A stretch of DNA of 64,000 bases, from positions 372,001 to 436,000 of the forward strand of contig JACJYB010000002.1 in NCBI GenBank assembly GCA_020636355.1, given 5' to 3'. The notes beneath the pieces were generated by a model. The model worked only from the letters and a program-made list of their open reading frames with translations. It was not told where the DNA came from and ran no database searches. Below, piece after piece: positions 46,176-54,648 of the stretch. This stretch comes from Lewinellaceae bacterium. Its GTDB lineage: Bacteria; Bacteroidota; Bacteroidia; Chitinophagales; Saprospiraceae. How positions within the stretch are numbered: position 1 is the first letter of the stretch; each line of letters begins with the position of its first letter. A program made the position numbers and the translations under genes.

Positions 46176-46363
46176 GTAATCCGCAAAACCCGCCCGAACG
46201 ACGTTCGGTCGGGCGGGCTCACCTGAGCGTCCTAACGTTGCATTTTGCTTATGTTTTAAACTGTTCTTTGCTAATCCCTACTTTGATGGCAGGCGCTCCA
46301 ACCCCCGTCTTTCGACGGCTATCAAAGCAGGGTGCAAAATGCGTTCAAACAGTTGCGGCTTAG
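46176..46363. repeat. Structured terminal-inverted-repeat element, copy 1 (with insert)
   Basis: The left end is GTAATCCGCAA; the right end TTGCGGCTTAG is a worn form of its reverse complement. Without the 29-base palindrome at 46189-46217 the element is 159 bases, exactly the length of copy 2 (47985-48143), and the two line up without gaps. Inside, CTTTGATGG (46281-46289) pairs with CTATCAAAG (46319-46327) around a small hairpin CCGTC-TTTC-GACGG. It has no coding capacity and looks like a MITE or a structured RNA or DNA element moved by another protein. Confidence 0.8.
46189..46217. repeat. Palindromic insertion element inside structured element copy 1
   Basis: These 29 bases have perfect outer arms CCCGCCCGA and TCGGGCGGG and an inner CGAACG-A-CGTTCG. 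They interrupt copy 1 of the 159-bp element between GCAAAAC and CTCACC, where copy 2 reads straight through as GCAAAACTCACC. The same family interrupts the tRNA copy at 31800-31827. Confidence 0.9.
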
Positions 46364-46593
46364 ACCAAAGCCCGCTATTTTGTTCTGTACTTGAACAGCT
46401 TCTATTCTCCCACAGAGTTCAATCCTTGCATTTATGTCCTATTCTTGTCTCAATCTCAAGATTGAAATATCGAGTAGTTTATTAAACGAATCTTGTATCA
46501 TTAATTTTTCCTGCTTTAAAACCAAAGTACTCTGTTGGAACTTCTTGGCGCTGTTTGCAGGAATAACTACCTTGACACTTCAAACCATCATCG

Positions 46594-47616
46594 ATGAAAA
46601 AACGAATCCAGATTCTACTGACTACCCTGACCCTAGCCCTGATTGTGCAGTTTAACGTCTTTGCACAAGATAAGGCATCCTTAACACCTTATCTCGGTAC
46701 CTGGGCCCTCACCCTCCCACCCTTTGACGGCACCTTTAATGCCGGCTGGCTGGAAGTCACCCAGGAAGATGGCTACATCGGCGCCAGCGTGCTCTGGTAT
46801 GGCGGCAGCGTGGTTCCTGTCAGTCACGCCTACCTTGAAGGGGATGACCTCGTCGTGACGTTTGTAGGCGAGCGTAATTTACCGGGCGATAAAAAGGCAC
46901 AAGTCACCTCCTGGTTAAAAATGCACCTGGAAGGTGAGACCCTGAATGGTGTCCGTTACTTTCCGCGCACCGATGGTACCCGGGTCGAACGCGCGAGCTT
47001 TTATGGAAAAAAATTACCGGCCGATCCTCCGGCTCCCGACCTTGCTAAAGTTAAATTTGGACCAGCCATCAATCTCCTGGATCAAAACAGCCTGAAAGGC
47101 TGGGAGATCATGGGCGACGATGTGACCAGCGGCTGGAGTGTAGCCAACGGCGTACTGACCAATAACCCGGTACAGAACGACCCGAATCACCACATCCATT
47201 ATGGCAATCTCCGCACGCTGCAGGAATTTGAAGATTTCAACCTCAGCCTGGAAGTCAACATACCGGAAGGCAACAACAGCGGGGTCTACCTGCGCGGCAT
47301 CTATGAGATTCAGGTTTTTGATAGCTACGGGAAACCGGTTGATCCGCACAACATGGGCGCTTTGTACAGCCGCATCACGCCATCCATGGCCGCCGAAAAG
47401 CCGGCCGGGCAATGGCAGACGCTGGACATCACCCTGGTTGACCGGCACGTGACCGTCATCCTGAACGGCAAAAAGATCATCGACAATCAGCCAGTCCGCG
47501 GATGTACAGGCGGAGCCATCACCTCCAATGAATTTATTCCGGGCCCCATCTATCTGCAGGGTGACCATGGCATGGTGGAATACCGGAATATCGTGTTGAA
47601 GCCTGTGGTTAAATAA
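46594..47616 (+). CDS. Secreted DUF1080 (3-keto-disaccharide hydrolase-like) protein
   Basis: The 340-residue protein has a signal peptide (KRIQILLTTLTLALIVQFNVFAQ), an N-terminal beta domain (about 30-135, LGTWALTLPPFDGTFNAGWL) and a C-terminal DUF1080 concanavalin-like domain (about 150-338). The latter includes NSGVYLRGIYEIQVFDSYG and the end GPIYLQGDHGMVEYRNIVLKP. DUF1080 proteins include enzymes that cut 3-keto-glycosides; others only bind sugars. It is intact, unlike the related gene at 22.4 kb, and stands between repeat-rich gaps. Confidence 0.9.
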   Translation: MKKRIQILLTTLTLALIVQFNVFAQDKASLTPYLGTWALTLPPFDGTFNAGWLEVTQEDGYIGASVLWYGGSVVPVSHAYLEGDDLVVTFVGERNLPGDKKAQVTSWLKMHLEGETLNGVRYFPRTDGTRVERASFYGKKLPADPPAPDLAKVKFGPAINLLDQNSLKGWEIMGDDVTSGWSVANGVLTNNPVQNDPNHHIHYGNLRTLQEFEDFNLSLEVNIPEGNNSGVYLRGIYEIQVFDSYGKPVDPHNMGALYSRITPSMAAEKPAGQWQTLDITLVDRHVTVILNGKKIIDNQPVRGCTGGAITSNEFIPGPIYLQGDHGMVEYRNIVLKPVVK

Positions 47617-47671
47617 ATGATGAAGGTTCAGGCCACTCCTCGCCGGAAAGTAAAAAACAAATGTTATTCCA

Positions 47672-47698
47672 CGCCCTATTGAACGTCGTTCGGGTGGG
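47672..47698. repeat. Worn copy of the palindromic insertion element
   Basis: Read on the minus strand this is CCCACCCGAACGACGTTC followed by a decayed right arm (AATAGGGCG). The first 18 bases match the element at 46189 at all but one position. It lies 56 bases after the DUF1080 gene. Confidence 0.7.
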
Positions 47699-47984
47699 TC
47701 AACAAAGTCGACTGTACTGACAATCCTATGCCGGTCAGCATAAGTGAGAAGCGACTTCAACTAAGCTCAGCCTGACAAAAAAGCAATTGTCACCAAAAGA
47801 AAACATTCCGTTTTCCAACGGCAATCGACCAACAAATGGCAAGCTAGCTGGCTATGCCTATTTGTCCTTTATTTAGTATTTCTATTCTATTCGATATTCC
47901 TATTACCTCTGTCTTTGCTTTTACCTTTTCTGCCATTAAAGTCTATTTGCTTTTTTTTCCGCTAAAAAAGCAACAAAAAAACTC

Positions 47985-48143
47985 GTAATCCGCAAAACTC
48001 ACCTATGCGGCCAATCGATGCGTCTGGTGTTTTATTTTATCCCGTCTTCGCTTATCCCCATTTTGACGGCCACGCATCAATCCACCGTTTTTCAACGGCT
48101 GTCAAAAAGGGGTTTTTCTGCCGTTCAAACAGTTGCGGATTAC
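47985..48143. repeat. Structured terminal-inverted-repeat element, copy 2
   Basis: The ends GTAATCCGCAA (47985-47995) and TTGCGGATTAC (48133-48143) are perfect 11-bp inverted repeats. The element is 159 bases and lines up with copy 1. The inner stem TTTTGACGG (48061-48069) pairs with CTGTCAAAA (48099-48107), and the small hairpin is CCGTT-TTTC-AACGG. The paired bases differ from copy 1 in compensating ways at three positions. It has no coding potential. Confidence 0.85.
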
Positions 48144-48248
48144 ACCACAGCCCAATTAATTGTACTCCTATCTTACTTCCTTCTCGACCCCGATAGTTGA
48201 TGCAAACCCTACTAAAGGTTACACCAAATCTAATGTGACATTGGTAGC

Positions 48249-48284
48249 GGAGTCGAGGGTCTCCCTAGAGGCCTACCCGACTCC
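48249..48284. repeat. GC-rich hairpin in the intergenic region
   Basis: The arms GGAGTCG (48249-48255) and CGACTCC (48278-48284) pair perfectly and can extend by GGT/ACC beyond a two-base bulge. There is no T-run after it, so it is not a standard terminator. It is part of a repeat-rich 1.2-kb gap between the DUF1080 gene and the symporter operon. Confidence 0.6.
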
Positions 48285-48453
48285 AATTCCGGCCTGTCGG
48301 CTACATGCAGGCTCATCCTTCGCCTACAGTTCTTTGATGCCGACCGAGGAACGAGCGTCGGTACGAAATGACATTTAACTTTGGAAATTGTGTATTTCCG
48401 GAGTGAACTCAGAGTTGGATGATCAATGTGCATCATGACCCAGGGAAAGGGTT

Positions 48454-48588
48454 AACATCCCCCTACATCCCCCTTCAAAGGGGGACTCCTTAGCCCCGAT
48501 ATCCTGTAGGATGCACAGGAGGACCAGAAAATTGACCGAAACAGGTATCGAAAAAACATCCCCCTGTATCCCCCTTCAAAGAGGGACT
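48454..48588. repeat. Two copies of a C-rich repeat
   Basis: A 34-base unit with the core AACATCCCCCTACATCCC followed by CCTTCAAAGGGGGACT is present at 48454-48487 and, with a few changes, at 48555-48588. Each unit can form a short hairpin (CCCCCTT/AAGGGGG). This kind of C-rich intergenic repeat is known to me from many environmental bacteria. No function is assigned. Confidence 0.85.
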
Positions 48589-48592
48589 GGTG

Positions 48593-48685
48593 ATGCTGAC
48601 AACACGAAGTGTTCGTCCTAAATAGAATGCTGACAACGCAAAGTGTTCGTCCCAATTAGAATGCTGACAACACGAAGTGTTCGTC
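48593..48685. repeat. 34-bp tandem repeat, three copies
   Basis: Three units starting at 48593, 48627 and 48661 share ATGCTGACAACACGAAGTGT and TCGTC, with a period of exactly 34 bases; the third is cut short. Each unit contains the near-palindrome AACACGAAGTGTT. There are no unique spacers, so this is not a CRISPR array. It ends about 100 bases before the symporter operon and could lie near its promoter. Confidence 0.85.
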
Positions 48686-48787
48686 AGTAGGCTTAATCAT
48701 TACCAAACATGACCTGCATGCATACCTTCTTTCGGTAAATATTCCTTAATTTCCGAGTCCTTATAAACGCTGTAATCAACTGTAAAA

Positions 48788-49051
48788 ATGTCAACTGAAG
48801 TGACCAAAATGTATTGGCGACAAAACATCTGGTATTTGTCCGTATTGCTCCTCATTTGGTTTATCGTATCATTCGGCTTTGGAATCTTATGGGCTGACTG
48901 GCTCAATCAGTTCCGGATCGGCGGCTTCAAGCTGGGGTTCTGGTTTGCACAACAAGGGTCTATCTATTGCTTTATCGCAATCATTGTGGTGTACGTCATC
49001 CTCATGAACCGCCTGGATCAAAAGTTCAAAGCTAAAAAGACGATGCCATGA
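48788..49051 (+). CDS. DUF4212 small subunit of a sodium/solute symporter
   Basis: The 87-residue protein has two membrane helices (about 15-37 and 50-75) and the DUF4212 pattern YWRQNIWYLSVLLLIWFIVSFG, then FWFAQQGSIYCFIAIIVVYV. Such proteins are always found beside SSS-family symporters and are thought to be part of the transporter. It overlaps the large subunit by four bases (ATGA). Confidence 0.95.
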   Translation: MSTEVTKMYWRQNIWYLSVLLLIWFIVSFGFGILWADWLNQFRIGGFKLGFWFAQQGSIYCFIAIIVVYVILMNRLDQKFKAKKTMP

Positions 49052-50748
49052 GTCAAACCGTATGGACTTTCCTCATCGTCGGGGTATCTTTTATCCTGTA
49101 CATCGTCGTTGCATGGTGGTCGAGAGCCAAATCAACTTCGGAGTTTTACGTTGCCGGATCTGGCGTCCACCCTGTCCTGAACGGGATGGCCACCGCAGCA
49201 GACTGGATGAGCGCTGCTTCCTTCCTCTCCATGGCAGGACTGATCGCTTTCCTTGGTTACCAGGGAGCGGAATACCTGATGGGATGGACAGGAGGCTATG
49301 TGTTGCTTGCCCTGCTCTTAGCTCCTTATCTGCGAAAATTTGGGAAATTCACCGTACCTGATTTCATCGGTGAGCGGTATTATTCGCAGGGAGCGCGCCT
49401 GGTAGCGGTTATCGCGGCGTTGTTTGTTTCCTTCACCTATGTGGTGGGGCAAATGAAAGGCGTTGGGGTGGCTTTCAGCCGGTTCCTGGAGATCGACTTC
49501 AAATACGGAGTCATTATCGGAGTCCTGATCGTCTTCTTTTACGCAGTACTTGGCGGCATGAAGGGCATCACGTACACCCAGGTGGCCCAGTTTTGTGTGC
49601 TGATCTTCGCTTACCTCGTACCAGCCATATTTATCTCGGTGCTGATGGTCAATAACCCGATCCCGCAACTGGGACTAGGCGGAAAACTCCATGATGGGAC
49701 ATACCTCCTCGACAAATTGGATCAGGTGTGCCGGGATCTGGGCTTTCAGGAGTATACGATCTCGAAAAAGAATACCATTGACTTTGCCTTTATAACGGCA
49801 GCGCTTATGCTGGGGACCGCCGGATTACCTCACGTGATCGTGCGGTTTTTCACCGTTCCCAATGTGAAGGATGCGAGGAAGTCAGCCGGGTGGGCCTTGC
49901 TCTTTATCGCTTTGCTGTACACCACCGCTCCGGCCATTGCCGTGTTCTCAAGGACTAACCTGATCGATACCGTACAGGATAAACCCTACAGCGAGCTGCC
50001 GGCCTGGTTCAAGAACTGGGAAGGCACTGGCCTCCTCAAATTTGAGGATAAGAACGGCGATGGGAAGGTCCAGTATTACAACGATGCCAATCCGACCTTC
50101 GTCGAAACGGTAGCCAATGAGCGCGGTTGGAAGGGAAGTGAGCTGACGGTGGATCGCGACATCATGGTGCTGGCCAATCCGGAGATTGCCAACCTGCCGG
50201 CCTGGGTTGTCGCCCTGGTCGTAGCAGGAGGTCTGGCTGCCGCCCTTTCGACGGCCGCCGGATTATTGCTGGTCATTTCCACCAGCATATCGCATGACCT
50301 GTTCAAAAACTGGCTACGGCCAAAAATCTCGGAAAAAGGCGAGCTAAAAACGGCTCGTATTACCATCGCCATAGCGGTGGTCATCGCCGGATGGGCGGGA
50401 ATCAATCCTCCCGGCTATGTCGCTCAGGTCGTTGCCTTTGCCTTCGGACTGGCAGCAGCCAGTTTCTTCCCCGCCATCATTATGGGCATTTTCTCTAAAA
50501 GAATCAACAAACAGGGAGCCATCGCCGGTATGATCACCGGCCTGGTCTTTACAACCGCCTACATCGTGTACTTCAAATTTTTAGGTGGGACTCCTGATGC
50601 CTATTGGTGGGGCATTTCACCGGAAGGGATCGGGACGCTGGGCATGCTATTCAATTTTATCGTGTCCATCGGAGTGACTTATCTGACTCCCCCTCCTCCC
50701 CTGGAAGTACAGCAAATGGTAGAACACATTCGATTACCAGATGATTAA
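49048..50748 (+). CDS. Sodium:solute symporter family transporter
   Basis: The 566-residue protein has about thirteen membrane helices and SSS hallmarks: SEFYVAGSGVHPVLNGMATA, then DWMSAASFLSMAGLIAFLGY, and FFTVPNVKDARKSAGWAL. An extra-membrane insert near residues 310-365 contains DKNGDGKVQYYND, which looks like an EF-hand calcium loop. It is coupled to DUF4212 upstream and lies 11 bases before acs, so the likely cargo is acetate, propionate or another short-chain acid. The insert may make transport responsive to calcium, which is inference. Confidence 0.93.
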   Translation: MSQTVWTFLIVGVSFILYIVVAWWSRAKSTSEFYVAGSGVHPVLNGMATAADWMSAASFLSMAGLIAFLGYQGAEYLMGWTGGYVLLALLLAPYLRKFGKFTVPDFIGERYYSQGARLVAVIAALFVSFTYVVGQMKGVGVAFSRFLEIDFKYGVIIGVLIVFFYAVLGGMKGITYTQVAQFCVLIFAYLVPAIFISVLMVNNPIPQLGLGGKLHDGTYLLDKLDQVCRDLGFQEYTISKKNTIDFAFITAALMLGTAGLPHVIVRFFTVPNVKDARKSAGWALLFIALLYTTAPAIAVFSRTNLIDTVQDKPYSELPAWFKNWEGTGLLKFEDKNGDGKVQYYNDANPTFVETVANERGWKGSELTVDRDIMVLANPEIANLPAWVVALVVAGGLAAALSTAAGLLLVISTSISHDLFKNWLRPKISEKGELKTARITIAIAVVIAGWAGINPPGYVAQVVAFAFGLAAASFFPAIIMGIFSKRINKQGAIAGMITGLVFTTAYIVYFKFLGGTPDAYWWGISPEGIGTLGMLFNFIVSIGVTYLTPPPPLEVQQMVEHIRLPDD

Positions 50749-50759
50749 AACATATTGAT

Positions 50760-52664
50760 ATGAACATGCAAATTAGAACCTGGGAAGAATACCAAAACAC
50801 CTACGAACGGAGCATCAAAGATCCGGAAGGCTTTTGGGGATCTATCGCCGAGAATTTCCTCTGGCGGAAAAAGTGGGATCAGGTTCTGCAATGGAACTTC
50901 AAGACTCCGGACGTCAAATGGTTTCAGGGCGGCAAGCTCAACATCACCGAGAATGCACTCGATCGTCACATTGCTGAGCGGGGCGATCAGACGGCTATCC
51001 TCTGGGTGAGCAATGATCCGGATGCACCGGCAAAACGCTACTCGTACCGTGAACTGCTCAATGAAGTCAATCAGGCTGCCAATGCCCTTAAACAATTGGG
51101 TATCCAAAAAGGAGACCGGGTCTGTTTTTACATGCCCATGGTCCCTGAATTAGCTATCGGCATATTGGCCTGTGCGCGCATCGGCGCGGTGCATTCCGTG
51201 GTATTTGCCGGATTCTCTGCATCCGCACTGGCGGATCGGATCAAGGACGCCAGTTGTAAAATGGTGATCACCTCCGATTACAATCCCCGCGGCGCCAAAA
51301 ACATTCCGGTTAAAAAGGTCGTCGATGAAGCATTGTCTATGGGCTGTGACTCCGTCGAGCACGTGCTGGTCTATCAGCGTACCGGCGAACAGGTAAACTG
51401 GACCAGTGGACGGGACAGCTGGTGGCATGAACTCGTTTCGCCGCAGTCGATCCATTGCGAAGCCGAAACCATGGACAGTGAGGACATGCTATTCATCCTC
51501 TACACCTCCGGGAGTACCGGCAAACCGAAAGGCGTGGTGCACACCTGCGGAGGATACATGGTCTACACCTGCTATTCCTTCCTCAACGTATTTCAATACC
51601 AACCAGGGGACATCTATTGGTGTACGGCGGACATCGGCTGGATCACCGGCCACTCCTACATCGTGTACGGCCCTCTGTTAGCCGGCGCTACATCGGTGAT
51701 GTTTGAAGGCGTTCCTACCTATCCGGACCCGGGTCGGTTCTGGGAGATCTGCGAACATTACCAGGTCAACCAGTTTTATACGGCTCCGACGGCCATACGC
51801 GCGTTGATGGCTGCCGGCGATGAGTGGCCCAACAAATACGACCTGAGTTCCATCAAAGTATTGGGGTCCGTAGGTGAACCCATCAATGCAGAAGCCTGGC
51901 ACTGGTACGATGATAATGTTGGGAAGGGCAAAGCACCTATTGTAGATACCTGGTGGCAAACCGAGACTGGGGGCATCTTAATCTCGCCCCTGGCTGGCAT
52001 CACCCCGCTTAAACCAACGTATGCCACGCTGCCATTACCCGGCGTTCAGCCTTGTCTGGTGGATGCCTCCGGCAATGAATTGACCGAAAATGGCGTGGAA
52101 GGCCTACTGTGTATGAAGTTTCCCTGGCCAAGTATCATCCGCACCACCTACGGCGACCATGAACGCTGCCGGACGACCTATTTTGCGACGTTTGAAAATA
52201 TGTACTTCACCGGCGACGGGGCACGCAGAGATGAAGACGGCTTGTATCGAATCATTGGGCGGGTAGATGATGTAATCAATGTTTCCGGACACCGGATTGG
52301 TACGGCAGAAGTTGAAAATGCCATCAATCAGCATGATGCCATTATTGAGTCCGCTGTGGTAGGATATCCCCACCCCATTAAAGGACAGGGAATCTATGCC
52401 TATGTGATCACCAGCACAATGATTGATGATGCCAAAGCTTTCGAAAAAGAAGTTTTATCCGTGGTAACACGAGAAATCGGACCAATTGCCAAACCGGACA
52501 AGATTCAGATCGTAAGCGGATTACCGAAAACCCGGTCCGGTAAGATCATGCGACGCATCTTACGTAAGATCGCAGAGGGTGACACCTCAAACCTTGGCGA
52601 CACCTCAACCCTGTTAAATCCGGAAGTTGTGGATGAGATCAAGGAAGGCGCCCTTGAGAAATAA
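50760..52664 (+). CDS. acs: Acetyl-CoA synthetase
   Basis: The 634-residue protein has the ANL adenylate-forming motifs LYTSGSTGKPKGVVHT, DTWWQTETGG and YFTGDGARRDEDG. Near the C-terminus is PKTRSGKIMRRILRK, whose Lys (about 595) is the catalytic lysine that protein acetyltransferases switch off in other bacteria. It makes acetyl-CoA from acetate, ATP and CoA. It is third in the DUF4212-SSS-acs operon, giving uptake and activation in one transcript. The length and motifs are complete. Confidence 0.97.
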   Translation: MNMQIRTWEEYQNTYERSIKDPEGFWGSIAENFLWRKKWDQVLQWNFKTPDVKWFQGGKLNITENALDRHIAERGDQTAILWVSNDPDAPAKRYSYRELLNEVNQAANALKQLGIQKGDRVCFYMPMVPELAIGILACARIGAVHSVVFAGFSASALADRIKDASCKMVITSDYNPRGAKNIPVKKVVDEALSMGCDSVEHVLVYQRTGEQVNWTSGRDSWWHELVSPQSIHCEAETMDSEDMLFILYTSGSTGKPKGVVHTCGGYMVYTCYSFLNVFQYQPGDIYWCTADIGWITGHSYIVYGPLLAGATSVMFEGVPTYPDPGRFWEICEHYQVNQFYTAPTAIRALMAAGDEWPNKYDLSSIKVLGSVGEPINAEAWHWYDDNVGKGKAPIVDTWWQTETGGILISPLAGITPLKPTYATLPLPGVQPCLVDASGNELTENGVEGLLCMKFPWPSIIRTTYGDHERCRTTYFATFENMYFTGDGARRDEDGLYRIIGRVDDVINVSGHRIGTAEVENAINQHDAIIESAVVGYPHPIKGQGIYAYVITSTMIDDAKAFEKEVLSVVTREIGPIAKPDKIQIVSGLPKTRSGKIMRRILRKIAEGDTSNLGDTSTLLNPEVVDEIKEGALEK

Positions 52665-52730
52665 GTGATCCGTATTACATAAAAACTGTGCAGAGCACTT
52701 CATCTTTGCAACACATTTACCATCGCAACT

Positions 52731-53105
52731 ATGAAAGGAAGTGCTCTGTACAGTATTTTCAGCCTGAAGTGCCCCCGCTGTCACCAGGGAAAATTGTTTG
52801 ATACTTCCGTATTCGACTATGCGCATCCGTTGTCCATGGGATCTACCTGTACGGTATGTCATCAGAAATACGAGTTGGAGCCGGGATTTTATTGGGGCGC
52901 CATGTTTGTCTCTTATGGCGTGAGCGCATTCATGATGTTTGGCTTGATCGCCTTATTTTTCTTTGGCTTAAACACGAGTCTTGAAGCAGCATTCGGATGG
53001 ACGATTGCCATCATTGTTATCCTTTTCGTCTATATTTTAAGACTGAGCCGCAGTATCTGGATTCACTTATTCGTTAAATACAATAAAAACTGGCAGCATG
53101 AATAA
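52731..53105 (+). CDS. DUF983 membrane protein
   Basis: The 124-residue protein has an N-terminal zinc-ribbon-like pair (CPRC at about 14-17 and CTVC at about 40-43) and two membrane helices (about 60-80 and 88-107). This is the DUF983 pattern; the function is unknown. It overlaps the rhodanese gene by eight bases. It starts 66 bases after acs, and CATCTTTG at 52701-52708, one base from the -7 consensus, suggests its own promoter. Confidence 0.92.
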   Translation: MKGSALYSIFSLKCPRCHQGKLFDTSVFDYAHPLSMGSTCTVCHQKYELEPGFYWGAMFVSYGVSAFMMFGLIALFFFGLNTSLEAAFGWTIAIIVILFVYILRLSRSIWIHLFVKYNKNWQHE

Positions 53106-53514
53106 TTGGTTTTTTATTGCTTTCCTGACGCTTGGAGCTATTGCATGTGCTCATGCTCAATCCACTGAAACGGTTGTCCCGGGAGTAAAAACCACACCCG
53201 GAGTTGTTACGAATATTTCTGTTGAGCAACTCGCAGCTGCTCTGGCGGCTGATTCTGCCATTCATGTTCTGGATGTGCGTTCAATCCAGGAATATGTGGG
53301 CGGCCATATTGCCGATGCCATGCAGATCGATGTGCTGCAAAACGAAAAATTCAAGGCTGAGATCCAGAAACTGGATAAGAACCAAACCTATTGGGTGTAT
53401 TGCCGCAGCGGACATCGCAGTCTAATTGCTGCCGATGAAATGATCCGGTCCGGATTTACCTCGGTTATCAATGTAGAAGGTGGTTTTAACGCCTGGAGCG
53501 CCCGAAAGCAATAG
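53098..53514 (+). CDS. Periplasmic rhodanese-like protein
   Basis: The 138-residue protein has a signal peptide (NNWFFIAFLTLGAIACAHAQ) and one rhodanese domain (about 40-137), with the active-site Cys102 in YCRSGHRS. It could transfer sulfur or bind thiols in the periplasm. The overlap with the DUF983 gene suggests a joint role. The Cys of AIAC could also be a lipobox, making it a lipoprotein; the alanine-rich end AHAQ favours ordinary cleavage. Confidence 0.92.
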   Translation: MNNWFFIAFLTLGAIACAHAQSTETVVPGVKTTPGVVTNISVEQLAAALAADSAIHVLDVRSIQEYVGGHIADAMQIDVLQNEKFKAEIQKLDKNQTYWVYCRSGHRSLIAADEMIRSGFTSVINVEGGFNAWSARKQ

Positions 53515-53567
53515 CGGGTATCCGGGTGGTGACTAGTTTCCTGTTACCGAGGACTGAGCCCGATCCA

Positions 53568-53909
53568 TCAGGGCCGCTTGATGATCTCGGTTTCTTCGCC
53601 AAAAAATTGTGCAAATTTCTGCATTTCATTGGCCATACGGAGATTATTGGTTGCGGTGGCATAAGAATCCGCCAAAGATCTCAAGGTCTGATAGACGAGC
53701 CGGTCCATTTCAATCACCTGCATATCCTTAGTCCACAAGTCTATCTTTAAGGTGTCCCCACGCTCCATGTCAAAGAGCGAGAGGAGGACCGCCTTACATT
53801 CCTGTTTCCCTGCGCCATCCGGATGATCCGATGCCTGCCAAAGGATTTGTTCCGGGATATTCTTATCATCCAATTGGACCTCCAATTTGATTTCAGACTT
53901 CTTCTGCAT
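53568..53909 (-). CDS. gldC: Gliding motility protein GldC
   Basis: The start is placed at the Met of MQKKSEIKLEVQLDDKNIPE (53909), matching the GldC N-terminus; the longer frame is not coding. The 113-residue protein has the family blocks LWQASD, the LLSLFDMERGDTLKIDLWTKD segment and EMDRLVYQTLRSLADSYATAT. GldC is a soluble protein of Bacteroidota linked with the gliding machinery, but it is also found in non-gliders. It is last in a minus-strand cluster beginning at the TonB receptor. Confidence 0.92.
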   Translation of the reverse strand: MQKKSEIKLEVQLDDKNIPEQILWQASDHPDGAGKQECKAVLLSLFDMERGDTLKIDLWTKDMQVIEMDRLVYQTLRSLADSYATATNNLRMANEMQKFAQFFGEETEIIKRP

Positions 53910-53946
53910 GTTTAAATTATTTCGCAGACAAAGGTAGGAAACGGAT

Positions 53947-54648
53947 TCAATTTGGTTCTTCGACGCCGGCAATCTCCGCAATGATATGACTCTCATACGT
54001 GTGCGTCCCACCATTCAGTTTTTGCGCAATGCGGATCATTGCTAATGCTACGGTTTCGGCATGCACCGGCTTATACACCGTCATTCCGCCGCCGGTGACC
54101 TTATCCAGCCAATGACCGACCGATCCGGCAACCTTTTCACCCACGCGCAATTCTTCACGCTGACCTAATAAAACGGAGGGCTGAAAAATATGTATGCCCC
54201 AGAAAGGCAATTGTTTAATGGCTTGCTCAAGGTTTCCTTTGACTTTACTGTAAAAAAATAGCGCGTCCGGGTCGGCTCCGACAGAAGAGACCAATAAGAT
54301 TTGATGGACTTTATTCTCTGCAGCCATCCGGGCAATTTTTAGATTGTACGTCAGATCCACTTTTATAAACGCTTTCCTGGAACCCGCTTTAGCCATGGTG
54401 GTACCAAGGCATAAAAAGAGATCATTCCCTTTTAATTCATGGGCGTAAGCTTCCAGGCGATCAAAGTCCGTCATGATTTCTTCCAGTTTGGGATGCTGAA
54501 AGCTGAGATGGCGACGCACGAATACTTTGACTTTGCTGTAAGCCGGATGGTTTAGTAACTGACGGACAACCTCATTGCCGATCAGGCCCGTGGCACCTGC
54601 AACGAGTGCGATTTTATTGCCGGCATGGATATCGAGCGGATCTTTCAC
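53947..54648 (-). CDS. NAD(P)-binding Rossmann protein (TIP30/NmrA-like)
   Basis: The 233-residue protein has the dinucleotide-binding loop VAGATGLIGNEVVRQLL near residues 15-31, DLFLCLGTTMAKAGS, the SSVGAD motif near 125 and a YSKVKG segment near 135. This is the atypical short-chain dehydrogenase branch that includes HTATIP2/TIP30 and YbjT-like proteins. The substrate is unknown. It is coupled to the DUF4249 gene by a four-base overlap and precedes gldC by 37 bases. Confidence 0.9.
   Translation of the reverse strand: MKDPLDIHAGNKIALVAGATGLIGNEVVRQLLNHPAYSKVKVFVRRHLSFQHPKLEEIMTDFDRLEAYAHELKGNDLFLCLGTTMAKAGSRKAFIKVDLTYNLKIARMAAENKVHQILLVSSVGADPDALFFYSKVKGNLEQAIKQLPFWGIHIFQPSVLLGQREELRVGEKVAGSVGHWLDKVTGGGMTVYKPVHAETVALAMIRIAQKLNGGTHTYESHIIAEIAGVEEPN

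Noticed and set aside
47014..47760. A 248-codon frame on the minus strand
   Set aside because: It lies opposite the DUF1080 gene, whose signal peptide and domain blocks are clear; the antisense frame shows no domain features.
48593..48685. Possible CRISPR array
   Set aside because: Three units are directly adjacent with a 34-base period and no unique spacers; no cas genes are in the window.
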